From: Rubrivivax sp.
GTDB lineage: Bacteria > Pseudomonadota > Gammaproteobacteria > Burkholderiales > Burkholderiaceae_C
Length of the DNA stretch: 40,991 nucleotides
Assembly: GCA_016790425.1 (NCBI GenBank)
Contig: JAEUPF010000087.1
Location: forward strand, 1 to 40,991
Direction: 5' to 3'
Position numbers and translations under genes: made by a program. The notes beneath the pieces are model-generated. The model worked only from the letters and a program-made list of their open reading frames with translations. It was not told the origin of the DNA and searched no databases. Each line of letters starts with the position of its first letter. Position 1 is the stretch's first letter. This document shows positions 32,468 through 40,581 of this stretch, piece after piece.

Positions 32468-33402
32468 GGCAGGGCCTGCTGCGCCAGGCGGTGGTACAGC
32501 GGGATTCCGACCAGCAGGTTGAACGGGAAGGTGATGCCCAGCGCCGCGCCGATCGACAGCGCCGGGTTGGCCTGGGGCAAGGCCAGCCGCATCGCCGCCG
32601 GCGCGGCGATGTACGACGCGCTCGCATACAGCGTGGCCAGCAGCGTCACCCCGGCCACCGACAAGCCGATCGCCACGCCGGTGGCCACGCCCAGCCCCGC
32701 GGCAACGAGCGGCATGCCGATCGCAAAGCCGATCAGGAACGGCCCGGCGCGGCGCAGCTCGCCGAAGCGGCTGGCGGCGACGAGCCCCAATTCGAGCAGG
32801 AACAAGGCGAGCACGCCCTTGAACAGGTCGAAGAACAGGCGGTCCAGCGGCGCGATGCCGCCCGGGCCTGCGAGCCAGCCGATGGCCAGCCCGCCCAGCA
32901 GCAGGACGATGCTCCTGCCGGCGACGACCTCGTGCAGCACCTTGCGCCACGGCGTGCCGGCCTCACCGCGCCGCGCCAGCAGCACGCCGATCACCAGCGC
33001 CGGGAACTCCAGCAGCACCAGCAGCACGGTCATGTAGCCCTCGGCTTCGTGGCCCAGGCGGGCCAGGTAGGTGGTGCCGACGGCGAAGGTGACCACGCTC
33101 ACCGAGCCGTAGTGGCCGGCGATCGAACCCGCATCGGCCCTCGGCAGGCGGCCGACGCGGCGCAGCACCGGGTATGCCACCAGCGGGATCAGCGCCCCGG
33201 CGGCGACCACCACCAAGGCCGGCCCCACCACCGATGCGAGCGGGTGGCGCGCCAGCTCCACGCCGCCCTTCAGGCCGATGGCCAACAGCAGGAAGATGCT
33301 CAGCGATTCGTAGAGGACACCGGGGACGCGCAGGTCCGAACGCGCGAATCCGGCCAGCGCGCCGAGCAGGAAGAACAGGACGACCGGCTCGAACTGCGGC
33401 AT
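32464..33402 (-). CDS. sbtA: Sodium-dependent bicarbonate transporter family protein SbtA
   Basis: SbtA imports bicarbonate with Na+. The 312-residue membrane protein shows about ten helices in two inverted halves. Half one has VPGVLYESLSIFLLLAIGLKGG and GSIAGHYGSVSVVTFAVG. Half two has FFDLFKGVLALFLLELGLVAA, ATLYASASYIAAPAAMRLALP and PALSIGAALGITFPFNLLVGIPLY. The length is shorter than cyanobacterial SbtA (about 370), mainly from a smaller loop between the halves, which I believe is common in other bacteria. It follows a TerB-like gene by 19 bp and overlaps sbtB by four bases. The likely operon is terB-like, sbtA, sbtB. Confidence 0.92.
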   Translation of the reverse strand: MPQFEPVVLFFLLGALAGFARSDLRVPGVLYESLSIFLLLAIGLKGGVELARHPLASVVGPALVVVAAGALIPLVAYPVLRRVGRLPRADAGSIAGHYGSVSVVTFAVGTTYLARLGHEAEGYMTVLLVLLEFPALVIGVLLARRGEAGTPWRKVLHEVVAGRSIVLLLGGLAIGWLAGPGGIAPLDRLFFDLFKGVLALFLLELGLVAASRFGELRRAGPFLIGFAIGMPLVAAGLGVATGVAIGLSVAGVTLLATLYASASYIAAPAAMRLALPQANPALSIGAALGITFPFNLLVGIPLYHRLAQQALP

Positions 33403-33421
33403 CGGTTGCGCAGCCGGCCCT

Positions 33422-33844
33422 TCACCGATCCGCTGCGGCCGCCAGGGTGCCGCGCGGTGGCGCGATCGACCAGCTGCGCCGCAGCACGTCGATGACGGTC
33501 TGCTCGCCCTCGGAGACGACGCCGTCGGCCCGGGCCGCGGCGGAGATGGCCTCCAGCACGCGGTCCTGCAGCGCCGGATCGTCGACCTCGCGCACGAGCG
33601 CCTCGATCAGCGTGTCGTCGACGCACGAGGCGAGCGAGGCCTGGGCCGGCGCGCCGAGCAGCAGGTCTTCGCACAGCGTCTGCAACGCCGCGCCGAGTTC
33701 CTGCGGCGGCACACCGGGCGCGCCCTCGGCGCCGCGGCGGCACACCGCGTCGAGCTCCGAGCGGCAGACGTGGCCGTCGGCGATCATGGCCAGCGCCACC
33801 AGGCGGTTGGCGGCTTCTGGGCTGTTGCGGGGGTAGCTGCGCAT
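33422..33844 (-). CDS. TerB-like tellurite resistance family protein
   Basis: The 140-residue protein is all-helical and has the two repeated acidic helix-loop motifs of TerB-like domains: [18 protein letters not shown] near residue 17, and [22 protein letters not shown] near residue 103. These resemble metal-binding loops, as in DjlA N-terminal domains. It has no signal peptide or transmembrane segment, so it is cytoplasmic. It is the first gene of a tight minus-strand run with sbtA and sbtB, with 19 bp before sbtA. A function in tellurite resistance itself is not implied. The start ATG 33844 ([16 protein letters not shown]) was chosen because no family residues lie upstream. It is divergent from the Nudix gene (252 bp). 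Confidence 0.82.
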   Translation of the reverse strand: MRSYPRNSPEAANRLVALAMIADGHVCRSELDAVCRRGAEGAPGVPPQELGAALQTLCEDLLLGAPAQASLASCVDDTLIEALVREVDDPALQDRVLEAISAAARADGVVSEGEQTVIDVLRRSWSIAPPRGTLAAAADR

Positions 33845-34000
33845 GGCGGAGGCTCCGGGGTGGACTCGAGGGTTGAGGGGCGACGACGCGCAATGTGCGG
33901 CGTCCGGCGCTGCGCAGGAAGCAGCCCCGACCGCGGCGAGACTTCGGTCGCGCCGAACCGGCGGCGGCGGGGTCGGGCGCACGGCGGCACAGCGCTCCGT

Positions 34001-34006
34001 TAGCAT
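34001..34006 (+). promoter_or_regulatory. TAGCAT -10-like element upstream of the Nudix gene
   Basis: TAGCAT followed by CGCGC lies in the divergent region between the TerB-like and Nudix genes. The same eleven bases, TAGCATCGCGC, recur at 37720-37730 before livH. It may be a -10 box; no clear -35 is seen. Confidence 0.3.
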
Positions 34007-34096
34007 CGCGCGCTTCGAGCCGATGCACGGGGCGCCCGCGCGATGCCTGTGCGGTCGCGGCCCTGCTGCCGGGCGCAGCGATCGGCCCGTTGCCGG

Positions 34097-34786
34097 ATGT
34101 CCCCCTCCTCGGAACTCATCCCGCCGCGCCTGGAAGCGGCGTTCCGCGCTCGCCTGGGCGCGAGCCTGGCTGCGCTCGACCTGCGCGCGTTGCCGACCGA
34201 AGGCCGGCGCCACGCCGCGGTGGCGATGGCGCTCGTCGAGGAAGGCCCGGGCGCCGGCGTGCCCGGTCTCGCGTGCAGCGCGCCGCCGTGGAGCGAAGCG
34301 CCGGCGCTGCTGCTCACCCGGCGCAGCGCGAAGCTGCGTGCGCACGCCGGCCAGTGGGCCTGGCCGGGCGGGCGCATCGACGCCGGCGAGACCCCTGAAG
34401 ACGCGGCGCGGCGCGAGTTGCGCGAAGAGGTGGGGCTCGACCTCGACGCCACCGCGGTGCTCGGGCGGCTGGACGACTACGCCACACGTTCGGGTTATGT
34501 CATCACCCCGGTGCTGCTGTGGGCACCGCAAGCGCGCCAGCTCACGGCCAACGCGCAGGAGGTGGCCAGCATCCACCGGTTGCCGCTGGCCGAGCTGCTG
34601 CGCGAAGACGCGCCGCTGCTCAACCGCGTCAAGGGTTCGGAGCACCCGGTGCTGCGCATGCCGGTGGGCGAGCGCTGGATCGCCGCACCCACCGCGGCGT
34701 TCCTGTACCAGTTCCGCGAGGTGTGCCTGCTCGGGCGGCCGACGCGCGTGGCGCACTTCGATCAACCCTTCTTCGCCTGGCGCTGA
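34097..34786 (+). CDS. Nudix hydrolase, CoA-pyrophosphatase type
   Basis: The 229-residue protein contains a complete Nudix box, [20 protein letters not shown] followed by EVGLD (G-x5-E-x7-R-E-x2-E-E-x-G). Just before it is [21 protein letters not shown], the segment typical of coenzyme A pyrophosphatases of the NudL/YeaB group, which cleave CoA to 3',5'-ADP and phosphopantetheine. The C terminus, [21 protein letters not shown], is also like that group. An upstream in-frame ATG at 34043 would add 18 basic, Cys-rich residues without family support, so ATG 34097 ([16 protein letters not shown]) is preferred. surE follows after 37 bp with its own -10 box. Confidence 0.88.
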   Translation: MSPSSELIPPRLEAAFRARLGASLAALDLRALPTEGRRHAAVAMALVEEGPGAGVPGLACSAPPWSEAPALLLTRRSAKLRAHAGQWAWPGGRIDAGETPEDAARRELREEVGLDLDATAVLGRLDDYATRSGYVITPVLLWAPQARQLTANAQEVASIHRLPLAELLREDAPLLNRVKGSEHPVLRMPVGERWIAAPTAAFLYQFREVCLLGRPTRVAHFDQPFFAWR

Positions 34787-34809
34787 GCCGGCCCGTGATG
34801 GGCGCTCCC

Positions 34810-34815
34810 TACAAT
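34810..34815 (+). promoter_or_regulatory. TACAAT -10 box of surE
   Basis: TACAAT ends 8 bp before the surE ATG at 34824, and no Shine-Dalgarno lies between. Transcription would start one or two bases before the ATG, giving a near-leaderless message. Confidence 0.5.
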
Positions 34816-34823
34816 CGTGCCGC

Positions 34824-35615
34824 ATGCGCATCCTCATCGCCAACGACGACGGCTATCTCGCGCCGGGTATCGCCGCGCTCGTGCGCGCCTGCCAGGACCT
34901 GGGCCACATCGATGTCTTCGCCCCCGAGCAGAACGCCAGTGGCACGAGCAACGCGCTGACGCTGAACCGGCCGCTGTCGATCTTCGAAGCGCGCGGTGAA
35001 GGCGGGCTCGCGGGCTTTCGGGTCGTCAACGGCACCCCTTCGGACTGCGTGCACGTGGCGCTCACCGGCGTGATGGACGTCAAGCCCGACCTGCTGCTGT
35101 CGGGCATCAACAACGGCGCCAACATGGGCGACGACACGCTGTACTCGGGCACCGTCGCTGCGGCCATGGAAGGCTTCCTCTTCGGCGTGCCGGCGATCGC
35201 CTTCTCGCTGGTGGACAAGGGCTGGGCGAACCTGGACGCTGCGGCGGCGACGGCGCGTGCCATCGTCGGGCAGGTGCTGCGCGAGCGGCCGCTCGGTGCC
35301 GGCGCCGAGCCGTGGCTGCTCAACGTCAACATCCCCAACCGGCCCGACGCGGCGGCGCGGCCGCGCGTCGTCACGCGCCTGGGTCGCCGCCACGCCAGCG
35401 AGCCGGTGCAGCGGCAGCAGAACCCGCGCGGCGAGACGATCTACTGGATCGGCCCGGCCGGCGACGCGCGCGAGGCGGGCGAGGGCACCGACTTCCACGC
35501 CACGGCCAACGGTTGCGTCTCGATCACGCCGCTGCAGGTGGACCTCACGCACCATGCGGCGCTCGGCCGCTGGCGCGAGCAGCTCGCCGGCGCGGTGGCC
35601 GCCCGCGGCAGCTGA
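34824..35615 (+). CDS. surE: 5'/3'-nucleotidase SurE
   Basis: SurE is a metal-dependent nucleotidase and exopolyphosphatase linked to stationary-phase survival. The 263-residue product starts [20 protein letters not shown] with metal ligands Asp8 and Asp9. Family motifs follow: [52 protein letters not shown] and [21 protein letters not shown]. The length is typical. Its stop lies 10 bp before the preferred GTG start of pcm, and nlpD follows, the common surE-pcm-nlpD order. Expression probably comes from the TACAAT box just upstream. Confidence 0.97.
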   Translation: MRILIANDDGYLAPGIAALVRACQDLGHIDVFAPEQNASGTSNALTLNRPLSIFEARGEGGLAGFRVVNGTPSDCVHVALTGVMDVKPDLLLSGINNGANMGDDTLYSGTVAAAMEGFLFGVPAIAFSLVDKGWANLDAAAATARAIVGQVLRERPLGAGAEPWLLNVNIPNRPDAAARPRVVTRLGRRHASEPVQRQQNPRGETIYWIGPAGDAREAGEGTDFHATANGCVSITPLQVDLTHHAALGRWREQLAGAVAARGS

Positions 35616-35625
35616 GGCACCGGCG

Positions 35626-36471
35626 GTGACCGCGGGACCGAAGCGCTTTCCGGTGCCGCTGGCCCGCATCCGCGGCGACGTGCGCGGTGAGGACCGCGGC
35701 GAGGTGCGCGGTGACGTGCGCCGGCAGCGGCCGCAGCGCGCGGCGCAGACGGCCGTTGCCGACGCGCTTCGGCGGCGCATGCCCGCTGGCCTGGGCCTCG
35801 ATTCGGCCGCCGTGCGCGCGCGCATGGTCGCGCGGTTGCGCGAGGCCGGCATCGACGACGACCGCGTGCTGGCCGCCTTCGCCGCGGTCGAGCGCCATCG
35901 CTTCGTCGACTCGGCGCTGGCCAACCAGGCCTACGAGGACACGAGTCTGCCGATCGGCTTCGGCCAGACGATCTCCAAGCCTTCGGTGGTGGGCCGCATG
36001 CTGCAGGCGCTGCTGGCCGGCCCGGCGGGCGAGGGCGACGCGGCGGGCGCAGCGGGCAGGCGATGGCAGCGCGTGCTCGAGATCGGCACCGGCTGCGGCT
36101 ACCAGGCCGCGCTGCTGGCGCGGCTGGCGGTGAACGTGGTGAGCATCGAGCGCGTCGGTGCGCTGGCCGACAAGGCGCGCGCGAACCTCGCCGCCGCCGG
36201 TGTGCACAACGTGCAGGTGCGGCACGGCGATGGCCGCGCCGGCGTGCCCGCCCTGGCACCGTTCGACGCCATCGTCAGCGCTGCCGGCGGCGACGACCTG
36301 CCTGAGGCCTGGCTGCTGCAGCTCGCAACGGGCGGCCGCCTGGTGGCGCCGGGGACCGAAGTGCGCCCCGGGGTGCAGGAGCTGCTGCTCGTCGAGCGCG
36401 GGCCCGGCGGCTGCACGCGGCGCAGCGCCGGGGAGGTGTGGTTCGTCCCCCTAAAATCCGGCGCCGAATGA
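35626..36471 (+). CDS. pcm: Protein-L-isoaspartate O-methyltransferase Pcm
   Basis: Pcm repairs isoaspartyl residues in damaged proteins using S-adenosylmethionine. The conserved enzyme starts near residue 46 ([19 protein letters not shown]) and shows [38 protein letters not shown], the SAM site [18 protein letters not shown], and [17 protein letters not shown]. The GTG at 35626 is chosen: GAGG sits 8 bp upstream, and relatives in this bacterial group carry a similar basic, Pro-rich leader with [12 protein letters not shown] at the MPAGLG position is the alternative and would give a protein of classical length. The leader contains four RG(D/E)(V/D) repeats. The stop overlaps the nlpD start as ATGA. 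Confidence 0.93.
   Translation: MTAGPKRFPVPLARIRGDVRGEDRGEVRGDVRRQRPQRAAQTAVADALRRRMPAGLGLDSAAVRARMVARLREAGIDDDRVLAAFAAVERHRFVDSALANQAYEDTSLPIGFGQTISKPSVVGRMLQALLAGPAGEGDAAGAAGRRWQRVLEIGTGCGYQAALLARLAVNVVSIERVGALADKARANLAAAGVHNVQVRHGDGRAGVPALAPFDAIVSAAGGDDLPEAWLLQLATGGRLVAPGTEVRPGVQELLLVERGPGGCTRRSAGEVWFVPLKSGAE
35671..35718 (+). repeat. 12-bp coding repeat, four copies, in the pcm leader
   Basis: Four codon-aligned 12-bp units of the type CGCGG(C/T)GA(C/G)GTG encode R-G-(D/E)-(V/D) at residues 16-31 of Pcm. They lie in the non-conserved leader before the methyltransferase fold. Confidence 0.8.
36452..36457 (+). promoter_or_regulatory. TAAAAT -10 box before nlpD, inside the pcm 3' end
   Basis: TAAAAT ends 10 bp before the nlpD ATG at 36468 and lies in the last codons of pcm. 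It stands out in the GC-rich context. It could give nlpD its own near-leaderless transcript in addition to read-through from pcm. Confidence 0.45.
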
Positions 36472-37565
36472 GTACCCTCCCGCTGCACGACCCTTTGCCT
36501 GCGCGGCCCAACGCGGTCGCGCTGCTGCGGGCAGCCGGCTGCTTGCTGGCGTGTGCCGCGCTGGCCGCCTGTGCCACGCGCACGCAACTGGCCCCGGTGG
36601 AGGAACGCAAGCCCATTCCCGTCGGGCCCGCTGCGGCCGCGGCGGCGGCCGCGCCGGCCAACGGCACGGCGGCCACCGCCGGCGCCGGCGCCACCGCTGC
36701 GGCCCCCGCCGCACCCGCTGCGCCAGCCGGGGCAGCATCGGCGGCCGAACCGGTTGCGGCACGCGCCGTGGGCGACAGCGCCGCGGGCGCCACCTACACC
36801 GTGAAGCCCGGCGACACGCTCGTTCGCATCGGCCTGGAGACGGGCCAGAACTGGCGCGACATCGCGCGCTGGAACAACATCGACAACCCCAACGTGCTCG
36901 AAGTGGGGCACGTGCTGCGCGTGTCGCCGCCGCCGGCCGAGGCCAACGTCGCGACGACGCGGCCGGTGGCGCCGCCGCCGCGCATCGAGAGCCGGCCGCT
37001 GGACACGCGGCCCGTTTCGCCGCCGGGTTCGGCGAGCACCCCCACCCCCGCGGCGGCGGCAACCCCGGGCGCAGCAGCGACGCCAGCCGCCACGGCCGCG
37101 GCCACGCCGGCCCCTGCGCCCGCTCCTGCAACCGCGCCGGCCGCCACCGCGTTGCCGCCTGCGCCGCCGGCCGCCGCCGCCCTGCGCGAGACCGAAGGCG
37201 ACATCGCCTGGGCCTGGCCGGCCAGTGGCCCGGTGGCCGCGCCGTTCGACGAATTGCGCAGCAAGGGCCTGTCGTTCGCGGGCAAGGCGGGCGATCCCGT
37301 GCTGGCCGCCGCCGATGGTCGCGTCGTGTACGCCGGTTCGGGCCTGCGCGGCTACGGCAACCTCGTCATCGTCAAGCACAACGCGACCTACCTGACGGCT
37401 TACGCGCACAACCAGACGCTGCTGGTGAAGGAAGACCAGGTGGTGCGGCGCGGCCAGAAGATCGCCGAGATGGGCTCCAGCGACAGCGATCGCGTGCAGC
37501 TTCACTTCGAAGTGCGCCGCCTGGGCAAGCCGGTCGATCCGGCCAAGGTGCTGCCACCCCGCTGA
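36468..37565 (+). CDS. nlpD: Lipoprotein NlpD (LysM + degenerate M23/LytM domain)
   Basis: NlpD is a division-associated lipoprotein that activates the amidase AmiC in septal peptidoglycan splitting. The 365-residue product has a lipobox LAAC (near residue 35), a LysM domain (about 105-150: [20 protein letters not shown] to LEVGHVLRV), a long Ala/Pro/Thr-rich linker (about 155-240), and a C-terminal M23-like domain (about 250-360) with [30 protein letters not shown] and [16 protein letters not shown]. The first zinc ligand of active LytM enzymes is missing ([11 protein letters not shown]), as in the non-catalytic activators. ATG 36468 overlaps the pcm stop by four bases. rpoS does not follow: the next gene is livH. 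Confidence 0.94.
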   Translation: MSTLPLHDPLPARPNAVALLRAAGCLLACAALAACATRTQLAPVEERKPIPVGPAAAAAAAAPANGTAATAGAGATAAAPAAPAAPAGAASAAEPVAARAVGDSAAGATYTVKPGDTLVRIGLETGQNWRDIARWNNIDNPNVLEVGHVLRVSPPPAEANVATTRPVAPPPRIESRPLDTRPVSPPGSASTPTPAAAATPGAAATPAATAAATPAPAPAPATAPAATALPPAPPAAAALRETEGDIAWAWPASGPVAAPFDELRSKGLSFAGKAGDPVLAAADGRVVYAGSGLRGYGNLVIVKHNATYLTAYAHNQTLLVKEDQVVRRGQKIAEMGSSDSDRVQLHFEVRRLGKPVDPAKVLPPR

Positions 37566-37719
37566 CGGCGCCCGCCGCGTGCCGCGGCCGGGCACTCCCC
37601 AGTGCGCGGCACGCTGCCGCGGGGCCGATGGGCCTGCGCCGCGCAGGTCTTTCACGCGTGCGCCGCACGGGCCGTCTTCGTCAGCGTTTCCCTGAGGGCG
37701 GGCCGCCGGTCGCCGCCGC

Positions 37720-37725
37720 TAGCAT
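37720..37725 (+). promoter_or_regulatory. TAGCAT -10-like element before livH
   Basis: TAGCAT lies 27 bp before the TTG start of livH, in the 187-bp gap after nlpD, and is followed by the same CGCGC found at the Nudix gene. It is a plausible -10 for the liv operon. A GGAGG at 37738-37742 follows it. Confidence 0.3.
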
Positions 37726-37752
37726 CGCGCCCTTGTCGGAGGCGGGGGCCGC

Positions 37753-38628
37753 TTGCAGATCCTGCAGTTGTTGATCAGTGGCGTGGCGCAGGGCTGCATC
37801 TACGGGCTCATCGCACTGGGCTTCGTGCTCATCTACAAGGCCACCGAGACGGTGAGCTTCGCGCAGGGCGAACTGATGATGCTCGGCTCGTTCCTGGCGC
37901 TGGCGCTGCTCACGGTGCTGGGCATGCCGTTCTGGCTCTCGGTGCCCTCGACGATGCTGGCGATGGGCCTCCTCGGCCTCGTCGTCGAGCGCGCAGTGAT
38001 CCGGCCGATCCTCGGCCAGCCGGCGTTCTCGATCGTCATGCTCACCATCGGCATCGGCTACGTGGCGCGCGGCGCAGTGACGATGATCCCCGACGTCGGC
38101 ACCGACACGCGCGTGCTGCCGGTGCCCTACAACGACGCCGTCACGCGTGCCGGGGCGCTGGTGCTCGACATCGAGCAGATGGTGGTGATCGGCGCCACCG
38201 CGGTGCTATGCGGCGTGCTGGCGATGCTGTTCAAGCACACCAAGATCGGCATCGCGATGCAGGCCAGTTCGCAGAACCAGCTCGCCGCGTATTACATGGG
38301 CATCCCGGTGCAGCGGCTGAACGGCCTCGTCTGGGCGCTCGCCTCGGCGGTGGCGGCGATCGCCGGCATCCTGCTGGCGCCGATCACCTTCGTGCACGCC
38401 AACATGGGCTTCATCGGCCTGAAGGCGTTTCCGGCCGCGGTGGTGGGCGGCTTCGGCAGCCTGCCCGGGGCCATCGTCGGCGGGCTCGTCATCGGCATCG
38501 TCGAGTCGATGTCCGGCTTCTTCCTGCCCGAAGGCTTCAAGGACATCGCCGCTTACGTGGTGGTGCTGGTGATGCTGATGGTCAAGCCGAACGGCCTGTT
38601 CGGCGAGAAGCTTGCCAAGAAGGTGTAG
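37753..38628 (+). CDS. livH: Branched-chain amino acid ABC transporter permease LivH
   Basis: LivH is one of the two membrane subunits of the LIV-type importer. The 291-residue protein has about eight helices and the family sequence QLLISGVAQGCIYGLIALGF, IYKATETVSFAQGELMMLGS, and GLKAFPAAVVGGFGSLPGAIVGG near the C terminus. The start appears to be TTG 37753, with GGAGG at 37738-37742 (10-bp spacing). No better in-frame ATG exists before the first conserved residues. livM follows after 15 bp. LIV-type systems also carry aromatic acids, amides or urea, so the substrate is only inferred. Confidence 0.94.
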   Translation: MQILQLLISGVAQGCIYGLIALGFVLIYKATETVSFAQGELMMLGSFLALALLTVLGMPFWLSVPSTMLAMGLLGLVVERAVIRPILGQPAFSIVMLTIGIGYVARGAVTMIPDVGTDTRVLPVPYNDAVTRAGALVLDIEQMVVIGATAVLCGVLAMLFKHTKIGIAMQASSQNQLAAYYMGIPVQRLNGLVWALASAVAAIAGILLAPITFVHANMGFIGLKAFPAAVVGGFGSLPGAIVGGLVIGIVESMSGFFLPEGFKDIAAYVVVLVMLMVKPNGLFGEKLAKKV

Positions 38629-38643
38629 CCCGCGTCGCCCGCC

Positions 38644-39720
38644 ATGCGCTTCATCTTCAAGACCGGCTACGAGCAGGACCTGCGCCTGGCCAAGCACGGC
38701 GGGCACCTGTTCTGGTACGGCGCGCTGGCGCTGTTCATGCTGGCCGCGCCGTGGCTGCTCGAGGAGTACCTGCTGGCGCAGTTGACGCTGGTGCTCATCT
38801 ACTCCGTGGTGGGCCTGGGGCTGATGCTGCTGGCCGGGTTCACGGGCCTGTTCTCGATCGGCCACGCGGCCTTCCTCGGCGTCGGCGCGTACACGCAAGC
38901 CGTGGTGGTCGGCGCCGGCGTGCCGTTCCCGCTGGCGCTGCTGGCGGCAGCGGCGTTGTCGGCGGTGGTGGGCGTGGTCGTCGGGCTGCCGGCGCTGCGC
39001 GTGAAGGGCATCTACCTCGGCATCGCCACGCTCGCCTTCGGCTTCATCGTCGAGGAGGGCTTCGCGCGCTGGGAAAGCGTCACTGGCGGCAACGCCGGCA
39101 TGCACGTGAAGCCGCCGGCCATCGGTGCCTGGAAGCTCGACACGGCCGTCGAGTTCTATTTCCTTTGCCTGGTGGTGACGGTCGTGGCGACCCTGGCCAT
39201 CCTCAACCTGCTGCGCTCGCCCACCGGCCGCGCCTTCGTGGCCATTCGCGACAGCGAGATCTCGGCGCAGAGCATGGGCATCCATCTCGCCGCGTACAAG
39301 ACGCTCAGCTTCGCGATCTCGGCGGCGCTGGCGGGGCTGGGCGGGGCGCTTTACGCGCACATGATCAAGTTCCTCAGCCCCGACCAGTTCAACATCATCC
39401 AGTCGATCGACCTGCTGCTGATGGTGGTGATCGGCGGCCTCGGCTCGGTGCACGGCGCCTTCCTCGGCGCCATCTTCCTCATCGTGCTGCCGCAGGCGAT
39501 CTCGGCCGTGAAGGACGTGCTGCCGGCCTTCATCGGCCAGGCACCGGGGCTGAAGGCGGTGGTCTACGGCGCGGTGCTGATCGGCTTCGTGCTCTTCGAG
39601 CCGATGGGCCTGTACGGCCGCTGGCTGAAGATCCGCACCTACTTCTCGATCTTCCCCTTCTACCGCCGCGGCATGTTCAAGCGGCAGAAGGCGTTCCAGA
39701 AGTCGGACCGCCTGCGCTGA
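38644..39720 (+). CDS. livM: Branched-chain amino acid ABC transporter permease LivM
   Basis: LivM is the second membrane subunit. The 358-residue protein begins with a charged cytoplasmic segment, then helices from about residue 25. Family motifs are LMLLAGFTGLFSIGHAAFLGVGAY, LPALRVKGIYLGIATLAFGF, SPTGRAFVAIRDSEISAQSMG, and MVVIGGLGSVHGAFLGAIFL. The extended basic C terminus (YRRGMFKRQKAFQKSDRLR) is seen in related proteins. It is 15 bp after livH and 20 bp before livG, so it is clearly part of the same operon. Confidence 0.95.
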   Translation: MRFIFKTGYEQDLRLAKHGGHLFWYGALALFMLAAPWLLEEYLLAQLTLVLIYSVVGLGLMLLAGFTGLFSIGHAAFLGVGAYTQAVVVGAGVPFPLALLAAAALSAVVGVVVGLPALRVKGIYLGIATLAFGFIVEEGFARWESVTGGNAGMHVKPPAIGAWKLDTAVEFYFLCLVVTVVATLAILNLLRSPTGRAFVAIRDSEISAQSMGIHLAAYKTLSFAISAALAGLGGALYAHMIKFLSPDQFNIIQSIDLLLMVVIGGLGSVHGAFLGAIFLIVLPQAISAVKDVLPAFIGQAPGLKAVVYGAVLIGFVLFEPMGLYGRWLKIRTYFSIFPFYRRGMFKRQKAFQKSDRLR

Positions 39721-39740
39721 GCGCACCGTTGAACGCCGCG

Positions 39741-40568
39741 ATGAACGCCCCCGCCGCCCCCGCCGCCGCCGCCACGGACACTCTGCTGTCGGCCGAAGAC
39801 CTGAGCGTGCGCTTCGGCGGCGTGCTGGCGGTCAACAAGGTCAGCTTCGCGGTGAGGAAGGGCGAGGTCTTCACCCTGATCGGGCCCAACGGCGCCGGCA
39901 AGACGACGGTGTTCAACCTCATCAGCCGCATCTACACGCCGACTTCGGGCCGCATCCGCTACGACGGCATCGACCTCATCGGCCAGCCGCCGCACGCGGT
40001 GGCGGCACTGGGCATCGCGCGCACGTTCCAGAACATCGAGCTGTTCGAGCACGCCACGGTGCTGCAGAACCTGCTCATCGGCCGCCACACGCACCGCGGC
40101 ACCAACCTCGTCGACGACCTGCTCTTCACCGGCCGGGCGCGGCGCGCCGCGCTGGCGGCGCGCGAGCAGGTCGAGCGCGTCATCGACTTCCTCGATCTGC
40201 AGCACCATCGCGATTCGCTGATCGCCGGCCTGCCCTACGGCGTGCGCAAGGTGGTGGAGCTGGCGCGGGCGCTGGCTTCCGAGCCGAAGCTGCTGCTGCT
40301 GGACGAACCCTCGTCGGGGCTCAACGTCGAGGAGACCGAGGACATGGTCTTCTGGATCGACGACATCCGGCGCGAGTTCGGCATCACCGTGCTGATGGTC
40401 GAGCACGACATGTCGCTCGTCAGCAAGGTCAGCGACCGCGTGCTGGCGATGAACCAGGGCGAGGTGCTGGCCATGGGCAGCCCGGCCGAAGTGCAGGCGC
40501 ATCCGGGCGTCGTCGAGGCCTACCTCGGCTCCTCGGACGACCTGTCCGCGCTGCGCAGGGCGGCCTGA
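39741..40568 (+). CDS. livG: Branched-chain amino acid ABC transporter ATPase LivG
   Basis: LivG is one of two cytoplasmic ATPases. The 275-residue product has Walker A GPNGAGKTT, the LIV-type insert ARTFQNIELFEHATVLQNLLIG, a variant signature LPYGVRKVVELARAL in place of LSGGQ, Walker B LLLLDEPSSGLN and the switch histidine in VEHDMSLVS. The C terminus has the typical LAMNQGEVLAMGSPAEVQ and VVEAYLG. ATG 39741 is used. The Ala-rich first 17 residues are not conserved. livF starts 14 bp downstream. Confidence 0.95.
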   Translation: MNAPAAPAAAATDTLLSAEDLSVRFGGVLAVNKVSFAVRKGEVFTLIGPNGAGKTTVFNLISRIYTPTSGRIRYDGIDLIGQPPHAVAALGIARTFQNIELFEHATVLQNLLIGRHTHRGTNLVDDLLFTGRARRAALAAREQVERVIDFLDLQHHRDSLIAGLPYGVRKVVELARALASEPKLLLLDEPSSGLNVEETEDMVFWIDDIRREFGITVLMVEHDMSLVSKVSDRVLAMNQGEVLAMGSPAEVQAHPGVVEAYLGSSDDLSALRRAA

Positions 40569-40581
40569 CCGGCGGCACGAG

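Noticed and set aside
37602-37752. Coding region between nlpD and livH, because an open frame runs through from 37602 into livG
   Set aside because: That frame is out of phase with livH and livM and has no motifs until the livG start at 39741. It is a shadow frame.
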